64,000 bases of DNA from Aspidiotus rigidus (lineage: Eukaryota; Arthropoda; Insecta; Hemiptera; Diaspididae): the NCBI GenBank assembly GCA_035079385.1, contig JAVHKY010000030.1, forward strand, positions 7,603,001 through 7,667,000, given 5' to 3'. Below are positions 22,901 through 37,900 of this stretch, one piece after another. Each line of letters begins with the position of its first letter. The first letter of the stretch is position 1. The notes under the pieces are model-generated. The model made no database searches. It was not told where the DNA came from and worked only from the letters and a program-made list of their open reading frames with translations. The translations under genes and the position numbers were made by a program.

Positions 22901-25900
22901 ATAAGAATACACAGGAAACACTCGATCACATATAGATATTCAAAAATAAGATGTTCCTTGTGTATTAGAGATCTCTATCTAGAATCTAGAAGTTCTGTAA
23001 AATTTAAATATGTACCTAGCTTCAATTGCTAACGTACTTCTTGTTTTTGAATGCTAGTGAATGATTGAAACGTTCCCTGAGTATTCTTATGGGATTCTAA
23101 AATGGCTGCCCCAAAGCCAGCAGCAGAGAACAAGCATTCAATCAAAATTGAAGATATTGACGTCACGGGGAATCGATCAGTCGATCTATTCTTGTTGGCT
23201 TAGTACTTAGACCATACAACAGATAGACCGAGCATAGTAATGAATCTTTGAATGGAGAACATGATAAGAATACACATAAGAAAATAAGGGGGACTGGACC
23301 TTGTTTACAAGTTTGATGGGCGGCGCGGGTGTACGGTGCGTTTCACTGCTCCGCGCGTTCACCCGCGTTGCCTTCATTGAGGTCCAGTCCCCCTTATTTT
23401 CTTATCATGTCTTCCGTTCAACGCGTTGTACACGCTTATATGGCCGATGCTCGGTCTATCTGTTGTATGGTCTAAGGCTTAGTATGAGACTGTCAACATT
23501 TTCGCAAGACGCTGAAGTAGATTAAGGCCAAGTACAGTGTACACCCTCTATAGCTCAATAGTTGAATATATTTCAAGTTCCCAGTCTATCATAATATGTA
23601 GCTCCAAAGCAGAAAAGTTTCAACATTCCCCTATCATCGCGCTTTGTATTCAGTTACAAGCCTGCAGTCAGCAGGGCAGTTTTAAGGGCTCAGCCTATCC
23701 TTGGAAAATTTTTTGTACAATATACCAACTGCAAATTTTAACTGCGTCCCACCCTCAGTTCCAGGTCTGGCTACGGGCTTGTCTACTTAATGTGTGTAAT
23801 ATTTTTTGCAAGACGTCTCAACACGTTATAACGTGAATTAAATTCATGTGTATGTTTTTCTTTGAAGTTTTATGTGTAAGCAGAGTCCGCTGCAATGAGT
23901 TTTTGTACAAATTATTTATTACATTGTTACTTGAAGCCTCGTCTTTTGAAAATGGAGCGCAGAACAATCTACTGAAAAATTTAACCGAAGTATGTCTACA
24001 TCCTGAGTAAGTTGGGTATTATAAATTGAATAGAAATGTTCGAGAAAAATTTCAAACGTAAACGCGCCTTTTAAAATTATGACATTCAAAAGTGGACGTC
24101 GTCCATTTTTTGCAAAATACGAGTTAGGAGCGCTACCTGATAGAGGATATGGGAATACATCATTCCGGATCGGACTTCGTTTCCTTGAATATTCATAGAA
24201 AATGTCGGAATTGGACGAAGTCCGTTTTGAACTTAGAATGGTGGTGCGTTTATATTTTCTTTATTAACATGTTTAAACTAATTTTGTATAGGAATATTTG
24301 ATGAGAATTTTGCCTCGGTAATTTAAAAACTCACCCGGTTCTTCGCTTCTTGCTTCATTCGTCGGCCTGTGGCCTCAAAATCCTTCATGTATTTATCATA
24401 CTAAAAAAAAATGTGATATATCATTAGTAATATTGTTGACGTGGACACTCAAAATCCAAATGGTGATGTTGTGGATTGTAATCTAGAAATGAGGGATGAG
24501 TCGGTCTATTAGATTCTGACAGGAGAGAGAGTAGTCATAGTTAGTAGGTCTTCAGGTTATAGCAGATGATTGTTAAGACAGAGTTATATCATAGACTGAA
24601 CCTCTGAGAGGAGGGTGCAAAGGTATGCGTTTTTGAAGTCAAATTAGCTCTCATTTTACAAAAATCATAAAAGTAGTAGTAGATATGACATGTATGTTCT
24701 GGCGCAGTGAAGCGCAGGGGCTAATTTTCCTCATTTTTCATTGAATTTCAAAAATCCTAAAAAGAAGCACAGGGACCTGTTTCTCTCATTTTGGGGCTAA
24801 TTTTTCACATTTTCCACTCAATTTTAAAAATCTTTAAAAAAGCGCAGAGACTAATTTCTCTCATTTTTCATCTAATTTTTAAAAATTCTAAAAGAGACAC
24901 AGTGAAGCGCAGGGATTAATTTCTCACATTTTTCATTCAATTTTCAAAATCTTAAAAAGAAGCGTAGGGACCAGTTTCTCTCATTTTAGGTATTCTCTGA
25001 TTTTCCATCGTATTTTAAAAATCTTAAAAAGAAGCGTAGGGACCAGTTTTTCTCATTTTAGAGTTAATATTCTCTGATTTTCCATAGTATTGTAAAAATC
25101 TTAAAAAGAAGTGTAGGTGCTATTTTCTGTCATTTTTCATTCAATTTTAAAAATCCTAAGAAGAAGCGCAGGGGCTAATTTTCCTCATTTTGAGGGCTAA
25201 TTTCTCGCATTTTTATATAATTTCAAAAATTTCAGGACTTTTGTATCATTTTTCTCTTTTTTCAACTCTCATATGTGAATCAATTTATAGCGTAAGGGGT
25301 ATTTTTTCTCATTTTCAACCTCTCAATAAAATCCTAGAAATCCTCCAATTTTCTAACTAGAAATAAATAATTTCACTCTTTTTTGATCTCAATGTATGTT
25401 CTATTGTACTTACCGGTTTCTCTAAATTAATGAACGATTTTCCCATTTTTCCACCTCTCAAAAAATTAGAAATCTTTCATTTTTTTACTCTATATATTTT
25501 CATCTTCATCTGTAATACTTGAAACTAAGTCTTCAAAATAAAAATGGAAACGTAAAAAGTGTTGTTAATATCTTTCACTTTTTATTCGTGTTCCAAGCAT
25601 CGAATTTTTGAAATGAATTTCATTTTTCAATCATATAGGTAAATGTAAGAGTGATAGGAAAAGGGAACGAGTTGTAGACTACGCAAATAAATTTGATAGA
25701 TCGGGTCAGGATTATATGTGCATATTTTATTGTATATAGAAAACGATACACCACGTACGTATATCTTGCTGTCGAAAATACCGTAAATAAAATAGAAGTA
25801 TTTCCGACTTCGACTATTAGTCGATACGTCGATATTACATACGGATAAAATTCTTTGAATACTTCTTGTTTCGCTTCAAAATAATTTGAAATAAGTATAA

Positions 25901-28900
25901 ATATTGTCAATATTATTATTGTTGTCGACGTCGATCGATTGGGCTTAATTACAAGTGCCTCAATTGTATATTGTTTGTGCACCGTACGACTTTTGCGATG
26001 GCAGAAAACGTTGGAGGTCCGAATGGAAACGATGAAGATCAGGTCAGAATTCATAATTACATATACAAATACAAAAATAGATATTGCTCGCATGGCATCT
26101 CGTCTTCTTCTCGATAGGTACGTCGGCCTCTTAATTACGGCGACGTCTACAATTTACCTCATCGGACTAGTTGGGAAGATTTAATTCTTTATTTTTGCAG
26201 ACAATCCAAATTCGGACGTATACTTACGTCGCCGAAGATTGGTCGCCCTTGATTAAGCAATTCGCAGCGTGGTTGAATCGAGTGCTGAAAGTAGCTGATT
26301 GCAACCCGACGCGTTAAGGTAGTCGATTCTGGCGTTGGCCTAGAGCTTCAGATGTAGAAGTCGACTGACCGAACGTGCGGCGAGAATGAGAAAGCTTATG
26401 TGGTCTTCTATCCCTCGCGCACTAAGTTGATACGGATTTATTATGATCTGACATCTTATGTACAATAAGACTAACGGCATATATTTTATTTTCCCTGCCG
26501 TTAGGTACCGAAGATAATTAGGTCTCCCTTAATGCCCGAAGAAGGAAGAATAAATATAATTTGTATTTCCTGAAGTTGATTGTACTTATACTTATTAAAA
26601 CGAGAGAATTATATTATTTCGTATGTATGTTGTGTTTTCTTTCGTAGTCGTGATTAGATGCGTTGTACGCGCGTGTATGCTAGCCTAAATCTTAATTACA
26701 GGTGGATCACGCTTTTCCAGCACGTCCTTATTTTCCACTGCGCCATAACACTATGCAACAGCAAAAAAATGTTCTTGCGATTTTCAAAAACATTTTTTTT
26801 GTTGCATAGTGTAATTTATGACTTATGATATTTATGATATTTATGACGGGAATAATTATTTATGATTTCGATCTTGACATCGATTTCGAAACGATATCGA
26901 TTTTAGTCGATAGTCGATATATTCAACTCTGCTTTTTATCAATTATTCCACACTTGCTGTACAATAGAAAATTCACCTTCAAGGGTATATTTAAACGAAA
27001 TCAGAAATACTTCACCGTCGATAATGATAAATACAGTTGACATAGAAGCTGATGGTTTTCCAGAACTTATTTTACTATGTACGTATTCGTAATACAATTG
27101 AGGTTCGCGTTAACCGTAGTATTCCCTTATTGGATTTTCTGACTTAATCTTCTTACGAGATATTGAGACATGTCATGTTTGAGATAAAATAATACGGGCA
27201 TTATTGGTCTCCGAGATCTGTAACAAAAATTTGAGACTCTTGTCTAGGTAGGAGATCTGAACGAACTCTCTCTGGTACAACCGTCACTTGTACCAACTAA
27301 GGGCTTGACGTGAGGTAAGACACCGTCTAGTAAGAGACAACGCGTTGACATTTTTCTATCGTGACTAAGTTACCTGTCCTAAATAAGACTTCGCTAAACC
27401 GAGAATAGAACTACACATTGCATCGAAAATAAAATCGACTTACATAAATACTACTTACACGAGTAAATCTGACTATTGTCCGCTGTAAACAGGCCCCTGC
27501 GACTGGCTTCCTGTTGTAGAGGTGCCCATTGTCGTAGAGCTCGTTTTCGTAGTATCTGTTAGATATCTTGTGGTTGACGGGACCTCGCACGGTATATGGT
27601 TAATTATCGGATAGGTATAGCTTCCGTTCAAAATCAAACACCAATCCCTCTCTCCGAGGCGGGCTGGAGTTTGGATCGTCTTTCTTGTCTGACTTAGACT
27701 GTCTGATCGCTGAATAGATATATTGAACCATGGTTCGAGTTGATGACGCAAGTCGACTAGGAATTCCTTTTTGTACGTTGCTGACGTCGGGTGTATAGTC
27801 GACGTTTTCGGTAACACTCCAATAGTTTTAAAGGTCACAAACGCCACGAATAGCTCATTTCCTGTGACGGAATTCTGGATCGTCAGAACTCTTGTAGCAA
27901 TACAGGTACACGAAATCGTATCCGGGGTCTCCGGAAGGAATGTCGACTCATTCAGCTTCAGCTCTGCCATTAAACAATAACAGATTGATAAAAGCACAAA
28001 GCGCAACACGATACGTACGATAGGTAGGTACAAAACGACGATTAATTCAATAATGCCTCTAAGTTTTGAGAGTTGGATATCAATTTAAATACGTTAGGTA
28101 CACTTTTGCGTAGAAGTTTAGATCTATACTTAATCGTGTTTTGCGTTGGATTTCTTGAACGAGACTGAACTGATGAATTAATAATAAGTATGAGCGATAT
28201 AACATATCACGCTGTGTACGTAAGTACCTATCCAAAGTTTATTTTCCGAGATAAAGTGGATGTTGTTTTCATGTACTGTATTACAACTTCTACGGTGTGG
28301 CGTCCAGTCAGTTTTCATATGGACTGAGCAGTAATGCGTACTATGATAAACTTTGACTTCCTTGAAAGAAGAGAGTTATCTATGACTGCTCGGGATAGTC
28401 GGATAGATAGATTTTATTTTTCAGAAAATCGAGTTACACATTAACTATAGTTAAAGGAGGCGTATGAGTTGAGTTTAATTTTCCGTACGATAGAGTTTGG
28501 ATAAACAAGTCGAAAATAATTGTGGAAATGATGATTAGGAAAAACGTGTGGATAAGGTAAACAGAAAATGGAAAGATGAGAGTACTCTTTTTTCTTACCC
28601 CAAAAAGAGTACAATACTCTTAAAAAGAGTATATATCTGTCCACTTGTGATGTAAAACAGCACTCGCCTGGGCGAACTCTCGCTTTCGTTAGGATAGACG
28701 TAGGCAAGTACTGTTCTCGTAGGTACATATGTCCTAGTAGGTATACATTTGAGTACCTAGTTACCTTTTAAACAATTTGATATTTCTGGAGTTGAATATT
28801 TTCCACTCACGGCGAAACAGTGATTCCCATCTTTAAGCTTTTTCGTAATGATGACGGTTCCAGGATCCTGTACATTGATGTGTTTAAAGATCGTGACATG

Positions 28901-31900
28901 TAAACCATTGGTAGTGTTCGCATAGGGAAAATAACTCTTGTCTGCATAATCCAAGATTGCTGATCTATATAACTTGACATCCCCAAAACCGATTATACAG
29001 GAAACGAAATACGGAGGGTCTCGACTGCATGCGTTGAGAACGATGATCGATGACAATCCATTTTTCGTGGGAGCACTAGCGTGGTCAGCGATAACATTCA
29101 TATTGATTAAGAATGCAATGATTACATAATACACTACTGGAATTAACATCATGACGACAGCACTGCGGGTTGCAAATTGTTATTCTTAACTGGAACAGAC
29201 TTTAAGTACACGAAAATTCTGAATATACAATATAGTAAAAACAAACACCATCTAACATCACGGCAGTAGCGATACTCTTTGGTGAATAAATTCAAGCTAT
29301 GAGTTGTTCTTGCGTCAACTTGACATTCCAACACAACCGGTTTTAGAAGGACCTCCGTTCGTGCTGATTTTATATTATATATACGAGTACCACGTCGAAC
29401 ATCGACCCTCGTTTTTTTTTTTTTTTTTTGTTTAGTCGAGTCGACTTGTTGAAAAAGAAAAAATGCTAACGCCTTGAGATGTCGTCAGAGTAGCAAATTT
29501 GGGAGTTTTTGTCAGAGCGTGTAGATATGTACAGCCGTGCCCGTTCTCCGGGTACCGTACGCGATCGTCTAGCGTCCTGTCCTCTCGCATGCACGCTATC
29601 GCGTATACTTCGAGCTCTTGTCTCGAGCAATCTATGTAGATTCCCATAGTCGGGTTATAACCCGCTTGTCAATTCCCTAGTGGGAATGCATCTCATGGTC
29701 TAACCCTCTAACAGTTTTTAACCCGAGTTGTAGCTGGTTGTGGTGAAATTAAAAGTTAATTCTGACACATGCACGCGCAGGCGCTCGCGCTCGCTTCAGG
29801 TTTCGTTTTGCCACAAAAAATACCTAAAGAGTTCACACTTCAATGGGTTGAAATTTACGAAATAGGTCAAAATTCGCTAGTAAAAAATCTCGCAAAATTG
29901 CCGTAATTCCTGTCCAGTTTTTGATTCAATTTCAATACGTATATACAGCGGGTTTTTTCTCATATCTCTTTCGAATACTGAGCGCACCGAAACGCAGAAT
30001 ACATTGGTCTTATTGGCGCAACGAGTACAAGCGTGAGTATAGTGGAGTATAGCGTAGCTCTAGTGGTTTCTCTTTCTAATGTTCTTCTCTCTCAGATACA
30101 CTAGTCTTATGACCGCAACGAGTACACGCGCGAGTATAGCTTCTCTCCTCTCTTTCAAACACTTGTTCTCTCTCAGATTCATTGGTCTTACGGGCGCAAC
30201 AAGTACAAGCGCTCGTATACTACAATACAGTACGTCATATTTTAAACATATTTGAAGGATAAGACATATTTTTGAATGTGTATTAGGATCAGATATATCC
30301 AACCACGTTTGGTGCGGTGCGTCGTCATTCATGCTCAAGAACATTGAAAAAATATTGGGAAACTTATATGTGAATGATTGTGGTACTTCATAACGTTATA
30401 AAGCTTTGCTTTTGTGTATAGAAATTTTTATTTTTAGAAAATACAAATATTTTTTATATAAATAAAGCTAAAGCAGGTTGAACAAAATTGAACATAGTAT
30501 GTCAACTAAAGATTTTGAATTGGAAAAAAATTTCAATCAATTAAATGTAAATGGCAAGGATAGAAAAATAAATAAGAAAAGATCTCTTTTACAAGAAATG
30601 GTTTCCTTAGAAAAAAAGATGGACGCTTTAGGGAAAAAAACTTTGCCTGATTATAAAAAAATAATGCATTTTCGCACAGAACAATTATTAATGAAATTTA
30701 TAGAACATAATGCTGATATAAATAAGAAAAAGATAAACTTGAAGGAATTTTGTATAAAAGAAGGAATTGGAGAAAATACTATGAGAAACGCTCTTAAAAA
30801 AAAGACAAACCATACAATAAGAAAAGTAAATCCTAAATCAAATAATATTCAAAAGTACCAAAATCAAATAAAACAATTAAATAGTAGAATATTATTAGAA
30901 GGAGAAGGGTCATTGAATGAAAAGGAATTAAAACTATTAACTGAAATAAGACAAAATGAAGCCAAAAGATTAGAATCAATAAAATCGAAAAAAAATAAAG
31001 ATAGAAAATGTTATGGGAAAGATAGAGGTGGTTGCCTAGAAAGTATGAATGAAAAAAATGATAAAGAAATAGATGAAAATATAATAACTATGTTAAAACC
31101 TAAAAATAAACTGGAAGGAGATAGGTTAGTTGAAAAACAAAAAACAGCAGGAATAATATAATATTTTTTTTCCTTTAAATAAAATGTCAAATTTAAAAAG
31201 AACATCATTTGATTTAGTTCCTATTTTAGATCAATATAAAGATGATGAGAATGTTTTGGACAATATAATTAAGGAAAAAGATGAATATAATAATTTAAAT
31301 TTAGCAACTAAAGCAAAATATGGTGAGACTCTTATTGTAAAAACAAATCAATTAGTAGCTTTTGCAGAAAATTCAATAGAAACATGTGGTAATTTAGCAG
31401 TAGCTTTGGAAAAATCAAATAAAAAATTAGATGATAAGATAGAAGAAAACTTTTTTTTGAAGAAAAAATTAGATCAGAATGATATTTTATATGAGGAAGA
31501 ATTAAATAAAATCATTAATAATAAAAATAAGACTTTGATATTAAAAACCCCACAAGCCATCCACCAAAAAGGAGTACAAGCATTAATGATGAACGCCAAG
31601 AAAAATCGAAAATTATAATATAAAAAAAATAAATAATAGATAAAAATACCAATGCTAGAATATTATATTTTAAAAATTTGATTTTTTTTTTATCCAATAA
31701 TAATGTTTTGTTTACATAAGAAATATTAACATTATCTAGAGTTATTGACTCCATTTTTAAAAATGTATTTAGTTATTTAAAAATATAATATTTTTTACCA
31801 TAGCCGCAAGACGATAAGCATACAACTTTGCTGAATTAATCCTCTTCAAGGTGATTGCTCCTTGCAAGCGAGTAGTCTACATTGATCATTTCAATATTGA

Positions 31901-34900
31901 CAAGTTCTAATAATGTTTGAGAAGACAAAAGAGTATCCAAATAGTCACAAATCAAAGAAAAACTAAGAGACTAGGCAATTGAAAGCTTAGAGAAATCAAA
32001 AATTTGAAGAATTGATTATAATTTAGTTAGGTTTACCTATATGAAAAAATATTTCTATTTTGAATGACATATTTATAGAAGATTTCTAGTCTTATTTGAA
32101 CATATTCTGGTAAGGTTTCATTTTGAATGTATTTTGGTAAGGTTTTGAATGTATCTCTATAAGGTTTTTGACAACTTTTATGTATATTTTTTCTGGATGG
32201 TTTTTGGAAAGGTTTTATGCCAGTTTTATATCTTGGAAGGTTTCATTTCAGTTTTGAGAAGGTTTTAGATCTTGGAAGTTTTTTGTTGGTTTTATGTTGG
32301 TTTTATACCGGTTTTATATCAGTTTTATGTATGTCATTTTTTATGTCTTGGAAGGTTTTATGTCGGTTTTCTGTATGTTAGTTTTTATGTCTTGGAAGGT
32401 TTGAAGCTGGTTTCATGTCGGTTTTCTATATGTCAATTCTTATGTCTTGGAAGGTTTTATGTCAGTTTTAAGAAGGTTTTATGTCTTGATATGACAGTTT
32501 TGAGAAGTTTTTACATTAGTTTTGAAAGGTTTTATGTCTATTTTTATGTCTTGGAATGTTTTTTCCTTATTAAGTTTTTATTAGAAATTTATTTCTCTTT
32601 AAATACTTAGTTATATATTTTTATTAATTAAAGTACAAGATGCAATTTAATGATACACACACTTCAATTTTGTTAGATTTAGAGAATAGTAAAGCTATTA
32701 ACAAAATGTTAACAAAAGAAGGATCAACTTTTAAAGAATATGATGTTGATGAATTTTTACAAAAATTGATGTTCACAATACATTTGCTTGAAAATGGAAA
32801 ATATTGCACTAAATGTAAGAAAAATAAAAATATAGAAGAATTTGCTAGAAATCAAAACTGGTGTAAAGCATGTAAGAATACATCATTTAAAGAATACTAT
32901 AATAGAAATCAAGAAAAAATGAAAGAAAATTTGAAAAAAGATTATGAAAAAAGAAAACATCCAATGATATGTACTTGTGGTACAGTTATAAATTCTGTAT
33001 CTTACAAAGCACATTTAAAAACAAAATCTCATTATAATCTTCTCAATGAAAAATAAAATAATTCGTATTAAATTTTTTTCCTTATTAAATATAATAATAA
33101 AAAAATGAATTCAAAAAATCAAGTCTTAATAAGTGTTATAAAAAATGAGAGTGGAAAAAGAGATACAAGTATTGCTCAATGGATTCAGTTTTTCAAAGTG
33201 CATAATTTCTATGCAAATAAAACAACAAGACAAATAGAACACTATTTAAGAAGGCATAGAATTCATATAGCTTTCAAAGGAAAAGAAGTAGTGGAAAAAT
33301 TGAATGAATTATATCTTATATTATTGGAAAAAATAACTCAATCCAGATTACCTCAACCAAATAAATTACAAATTACTTTTACATTAACAAAGGAAGAAGT
33401 AAATACATGGCTTACTGGAACTCCATTCAAATTTGATGAAAATATTTTTAGTACTGATAAACCAGATCAAAGATTTAATCAATTCAAATTTCATAAAAAT
33501 ATTTTTAGTACTGATAAACCAGATCAAAGATTTAATCAATTCAAATTTCATAAAAATATTTTTAGTACTGATGAACCAGATCAAAGATATAATCAATTCA
33601 AATTTCATAAAGATGTATTTAGCTCTAGTAATGAGAATGAAGAAGATATATTTGGAGTAAATGAGTTTAAAATTAAACCTAAATTTGTAGCTGCTAATTT
33701 TGCTAGCAGACACACACAATTTGAAATTGAAAATGAATGGGGAATACAAGACATAGAAGAGTTCTTAGATATTATGAAAAAACCTACTTTTAGTCTTCTT
33801 AAAAAATGGATAAATTTACATGATGGAATCAGAGCTAATTTCTGTGTAAGTGCAACCTATGAAAGAAGAGGTCATACTGAAACCATTGAGACTAATACAA
33901 TGCATTTACAAACTACAAATTATATATTTCTTCGTGAATCTAACTTGGATGAGATGTATGATAATATTATAGACTATATAATAGGAAGACATGAAAATAT
34001 ACAGGATAATTTAGAAGGTACTCAATGGGTTTTAGTATCAATTGATACTTTTAGAATTAACATAAATAGGTACGATCCACTTAGAGCTGGTTCTTACATT
34101 GAGCTCCCCAAAATTCTAGCAAGTAAGAAAGCCATCATAAATATTAAAAATGAAGATGATAATAAATGTTATTTATGGTCCATTTTAGGTGGTCTATTTC
34201 CAGTTGATAAAGATCCACAAAGAGTAACTAAATATAAAAAATATGAAAATATGTTTGATAAAGCTTTAGAAGGGATGGAATTTCCAGTGAAAGTTCAAAA
34301 TAATAATAAATTTGTGAATAGAGTTAATAATCTCAATTTAATTGAAGGAGGATTATCAATTAATATATACCATCATAATAATCAATATAAAATTCAACCT
34401 CTATCAGATATAACCAAGGATGAAAAGAAAAATCATATTGATTTACTATTTCTTAAAGATAATTCAGGAAATTCTCATTATTGTTTGATTAAAGATTTAT
34501 GGAAATTAGTGGGAAAACAAACCACAAAAAATTGTAAAAAGAGGTATCTTTGTAAAATGTGTCTAAACAGTTTTCCTTGTGAAAAGATATTATCTGATCA
34601 TAAGAACTATTGTGGATTAAATAAACCTGCTAAAGTAATTTTACCTAATAAAGCAGATAATATTGTTGAATTTAAAAATTATAATCATTCAATGAAAGCC
34701 CCATTTGCTATATATGCTGATTTTGAAAGTCTTATAAAGAAACTTAATAAAGCAAGAGAATTGAATACTAAGATAGAGAAACTAAGTAAAAAATTAAATA
34801 AGTCTAGAGAAGAAGTTGAAAAATTTGAATCTTTTACAATAAAACTTCAGAGACATTTTCCAATTAGTTTTGTCTATTATATTAAGTATTCTAATGGAGA

Positions 34901-37900
34901 AATTAAAGAGAATCTATTTGAATATTTTGGTTTAGATGCTCCAAAGAAATTATATGAGAAATTAAAAGAAGATGCATTATTCATTGCGAGGGAATATTTA
35001 GACAAGAAAATAAAAATGAAAGAATTATCTGAGACACAAAAGATGGAATATAAATACTCTAAAACATGTCATATCTGTGAAAGAAAACTTGAAGATACTC
35101 CACCTCTTGTGGAAAAAGAAATTCGAGTATGGAATAAAAAAATTGATATTATTTGTAGTATTTTATTCAAGATTGAAGATAAAGATAGAAAAAAAGAACT
35201 CAATGATGAACTTTCAAAATTAAAACAGTTAGTTGGTACTGCACAAGCGAGTGAGGTTTTAAATAAAATGAAAGTTCGATATCATGATCATTTAACTGGG
35301 GAATATAGAGGAGCAGCTCATAGTAATTGTAATCTCAATTATAAAGTTCCTCGATTTATTCCTATTTATTTTCATAATTTTTCTGGATATGATGCTCATT
35401 TATTTGTTAGAGAATTTGGAGAGGATTATGATAATATTAAATTAATACCAAATAATGAAGAGAAATATGTATATATCATTTTCTAAAATTATAAAATATG
35501 ATTCAGGTTTTAAAAATAAAAAAGATGAAATAATAAACTATAATATTGAGTTAAGATTTTTAGATTCCTATAAATTTCTATCAAGTTCACTATCTGAATT
35601 GGCTAAAAATTTAAAAAGATGTCACTTTAAAAACTTAAAGAGATGGTTCAATGAAAAAGTACCTAAAAACCTATCTGAGATAGAAAGAAAGTATTTATTT
35701 AAATTATTGAGTAAAAAATTAGCTTATCCATATGATTATATGAATTTATTAGAAAAGTATAATGAAACAAAATTACCCTCGAAAGAACACTTTTATAATC
35801 TATTAAATGATGAACATGTTGATGCTGGAGAATATCATTATGCGCAAGAAATTTGGAAGTATTTTAATATTAAGAATATGAAAGAATTTACTATATTATA
35901 TAATACAATAGATGTACTTTTACTAACCGATATTATGGAAAATTTTAGGGAAACTTCACTCAGAATATATAAACTAGACCCAGTTTGGTATTACACAACT
36001 CCTGGATTTGCCTGGGATTGTATGCTGAAAACTACTAAACAAAAATTGGAATTATTAACTGATGTGGATATGCTATTAATGTTTGAAAGGGCTCAACGAG
36101 GAGGAATTTCTCAATGTTCAAATAGATATGCAAAGGCTAATAATAAATATATGGGAAAGAAATTTGATAAAAATAAGAATTCTGTATTTATCCAATATTT
36201 AGATGCAAATAATTTATATGGATGGGCTATGTCTAAACATCTACCATATGGTGGATTTGAATGGAAGAATCCAGAATATTTTGATGAGAATAGAATTATA
36301 AAAATGAAAGATGATCAGAAAATTGGATATCTGTTTGAAGTGGATTTGAAATACCCTGAAGAATTATGGGGAAAACATTCTGATTTACCTTATTGTCCTG
36401 AGAATGTAATTGATAATAATCAACTTCCAAAATTATTTACAACATTATATGATAAAAAGAAATATGTCCTTCATTACTTAAATCTTAGACAAGCTCTTAA
36501 GCAGGATTAAAATTGGAGAAAATACATAGAGTTATAAAATTTGATCAATCCGATTGGATGAGAGTATACATTGAAAAGAATACAGAACTTAGAAAAAAAG
36601 CTAAAAATGATTTTGAAAAAGATTTCTTCAAACTAATGAATAATTCTGTTTTTGGAAGAACAATGATGAATGTTAGAAAACATGTAGATATAAAATTAAT
36701 TTCAGAGGGTAATTAATATACTAAGTATGTTTCAAAACCTAATTTTGAGAAATCAACATTTTTTGGGAAAAATCTTGCAGCTGTACAAATGAGAAGAACA
36801 ATGATTAAATTCAACCAACCTATTTATGTAGGAGTAGCTATTTTAGATATTTCAAAAACATTGATGTATGATTTCTATTATAGATTAAAGGAAAGATATG
36901 GAGATAAAATAAAATTATTATATACTGATACAGATTCATTAATTATATCTATACAGACAAAGGACTTCTATAAAGATATGAAAGACATAATTGATGAATT
37001 TGATACATCAGATTATAAGAAAGATAATATTTATGGTTTACCACAAGTCAATAAAAAGGTATTAGGTAAGTTTAAAGATGAGATGAATGGAAAAATTTTA
37101 GAGGAATTTATTGGACTAGCTTCAAAATTATATTCTAATAAAGTTTTTGCATCAAATGATGATGCAATGAAGAAAGCTAAAGGAGTAAAGAAAAGTATTG
37201 TTAAAAATAAGATAACTCATGATGATTATAAAATATGTTTAGAAAAGAAAATAACTAAGACTATTAAACAGAAAATGATAAGGAGTGCAAAACATAATAT
37301 TTATACCATTGAACAGAATAAAAGAGGATTAAGTTCATTTGATGATAAAAGATTTTTAGTTGATGGACAAACTGATACAATACCATGGGGTTATTATAAT
37401 ACAATACCAAGAGATAAATTTATTCAACATTTAAAAAAACTTAATAAAAAGGGAGTTATTGAAAATTGAATATCAAACATAAGTTATAAGAAGTACCTAT
37501 GATTAAAAATGGAAAATGTTCAAGTTGGTGGTTCTATATATGATAAAATTTGTATACTAGCTAGGAGAAATTTTGAAGCTATGCTAGATTATTATGTACG
37601 TGATCATGGATATGAATCTGGAGATGAATTTGATGTAGATGAACCAGATAACCTTTCTAATAATCCTGACCCAGAAAGTAAAGCTGATGAGGGATGAATA
37701 AATATTAATTACGTACATAGTTTATTTCAACATCAGATTCAAAATCATTATGAGGAATATCTAAATTTTTTATTTCTTTTTCAACCATTCTGGATAAAGC
37801 ACTCAAATGAGCAATAATATTCAACATGAATTTAGTATATTTTATTCTTTTAGATTCAGGTAAATGTTGAATTTTATCAGAAAGTGGATCCATTAATGTT

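Noticed and set aside
32272..32610. 112-codon frame with repeated [13 protein letters not shown]
   Set aside because: Generated by the T-rich minisatellite; no ATG at the start and no gene-like composition outside the repeat.
33384..33749. 121-codon minus-strand frame with repeats
   Set aside because: Antisense shadow of the 57 bp repeats in the polymerase.
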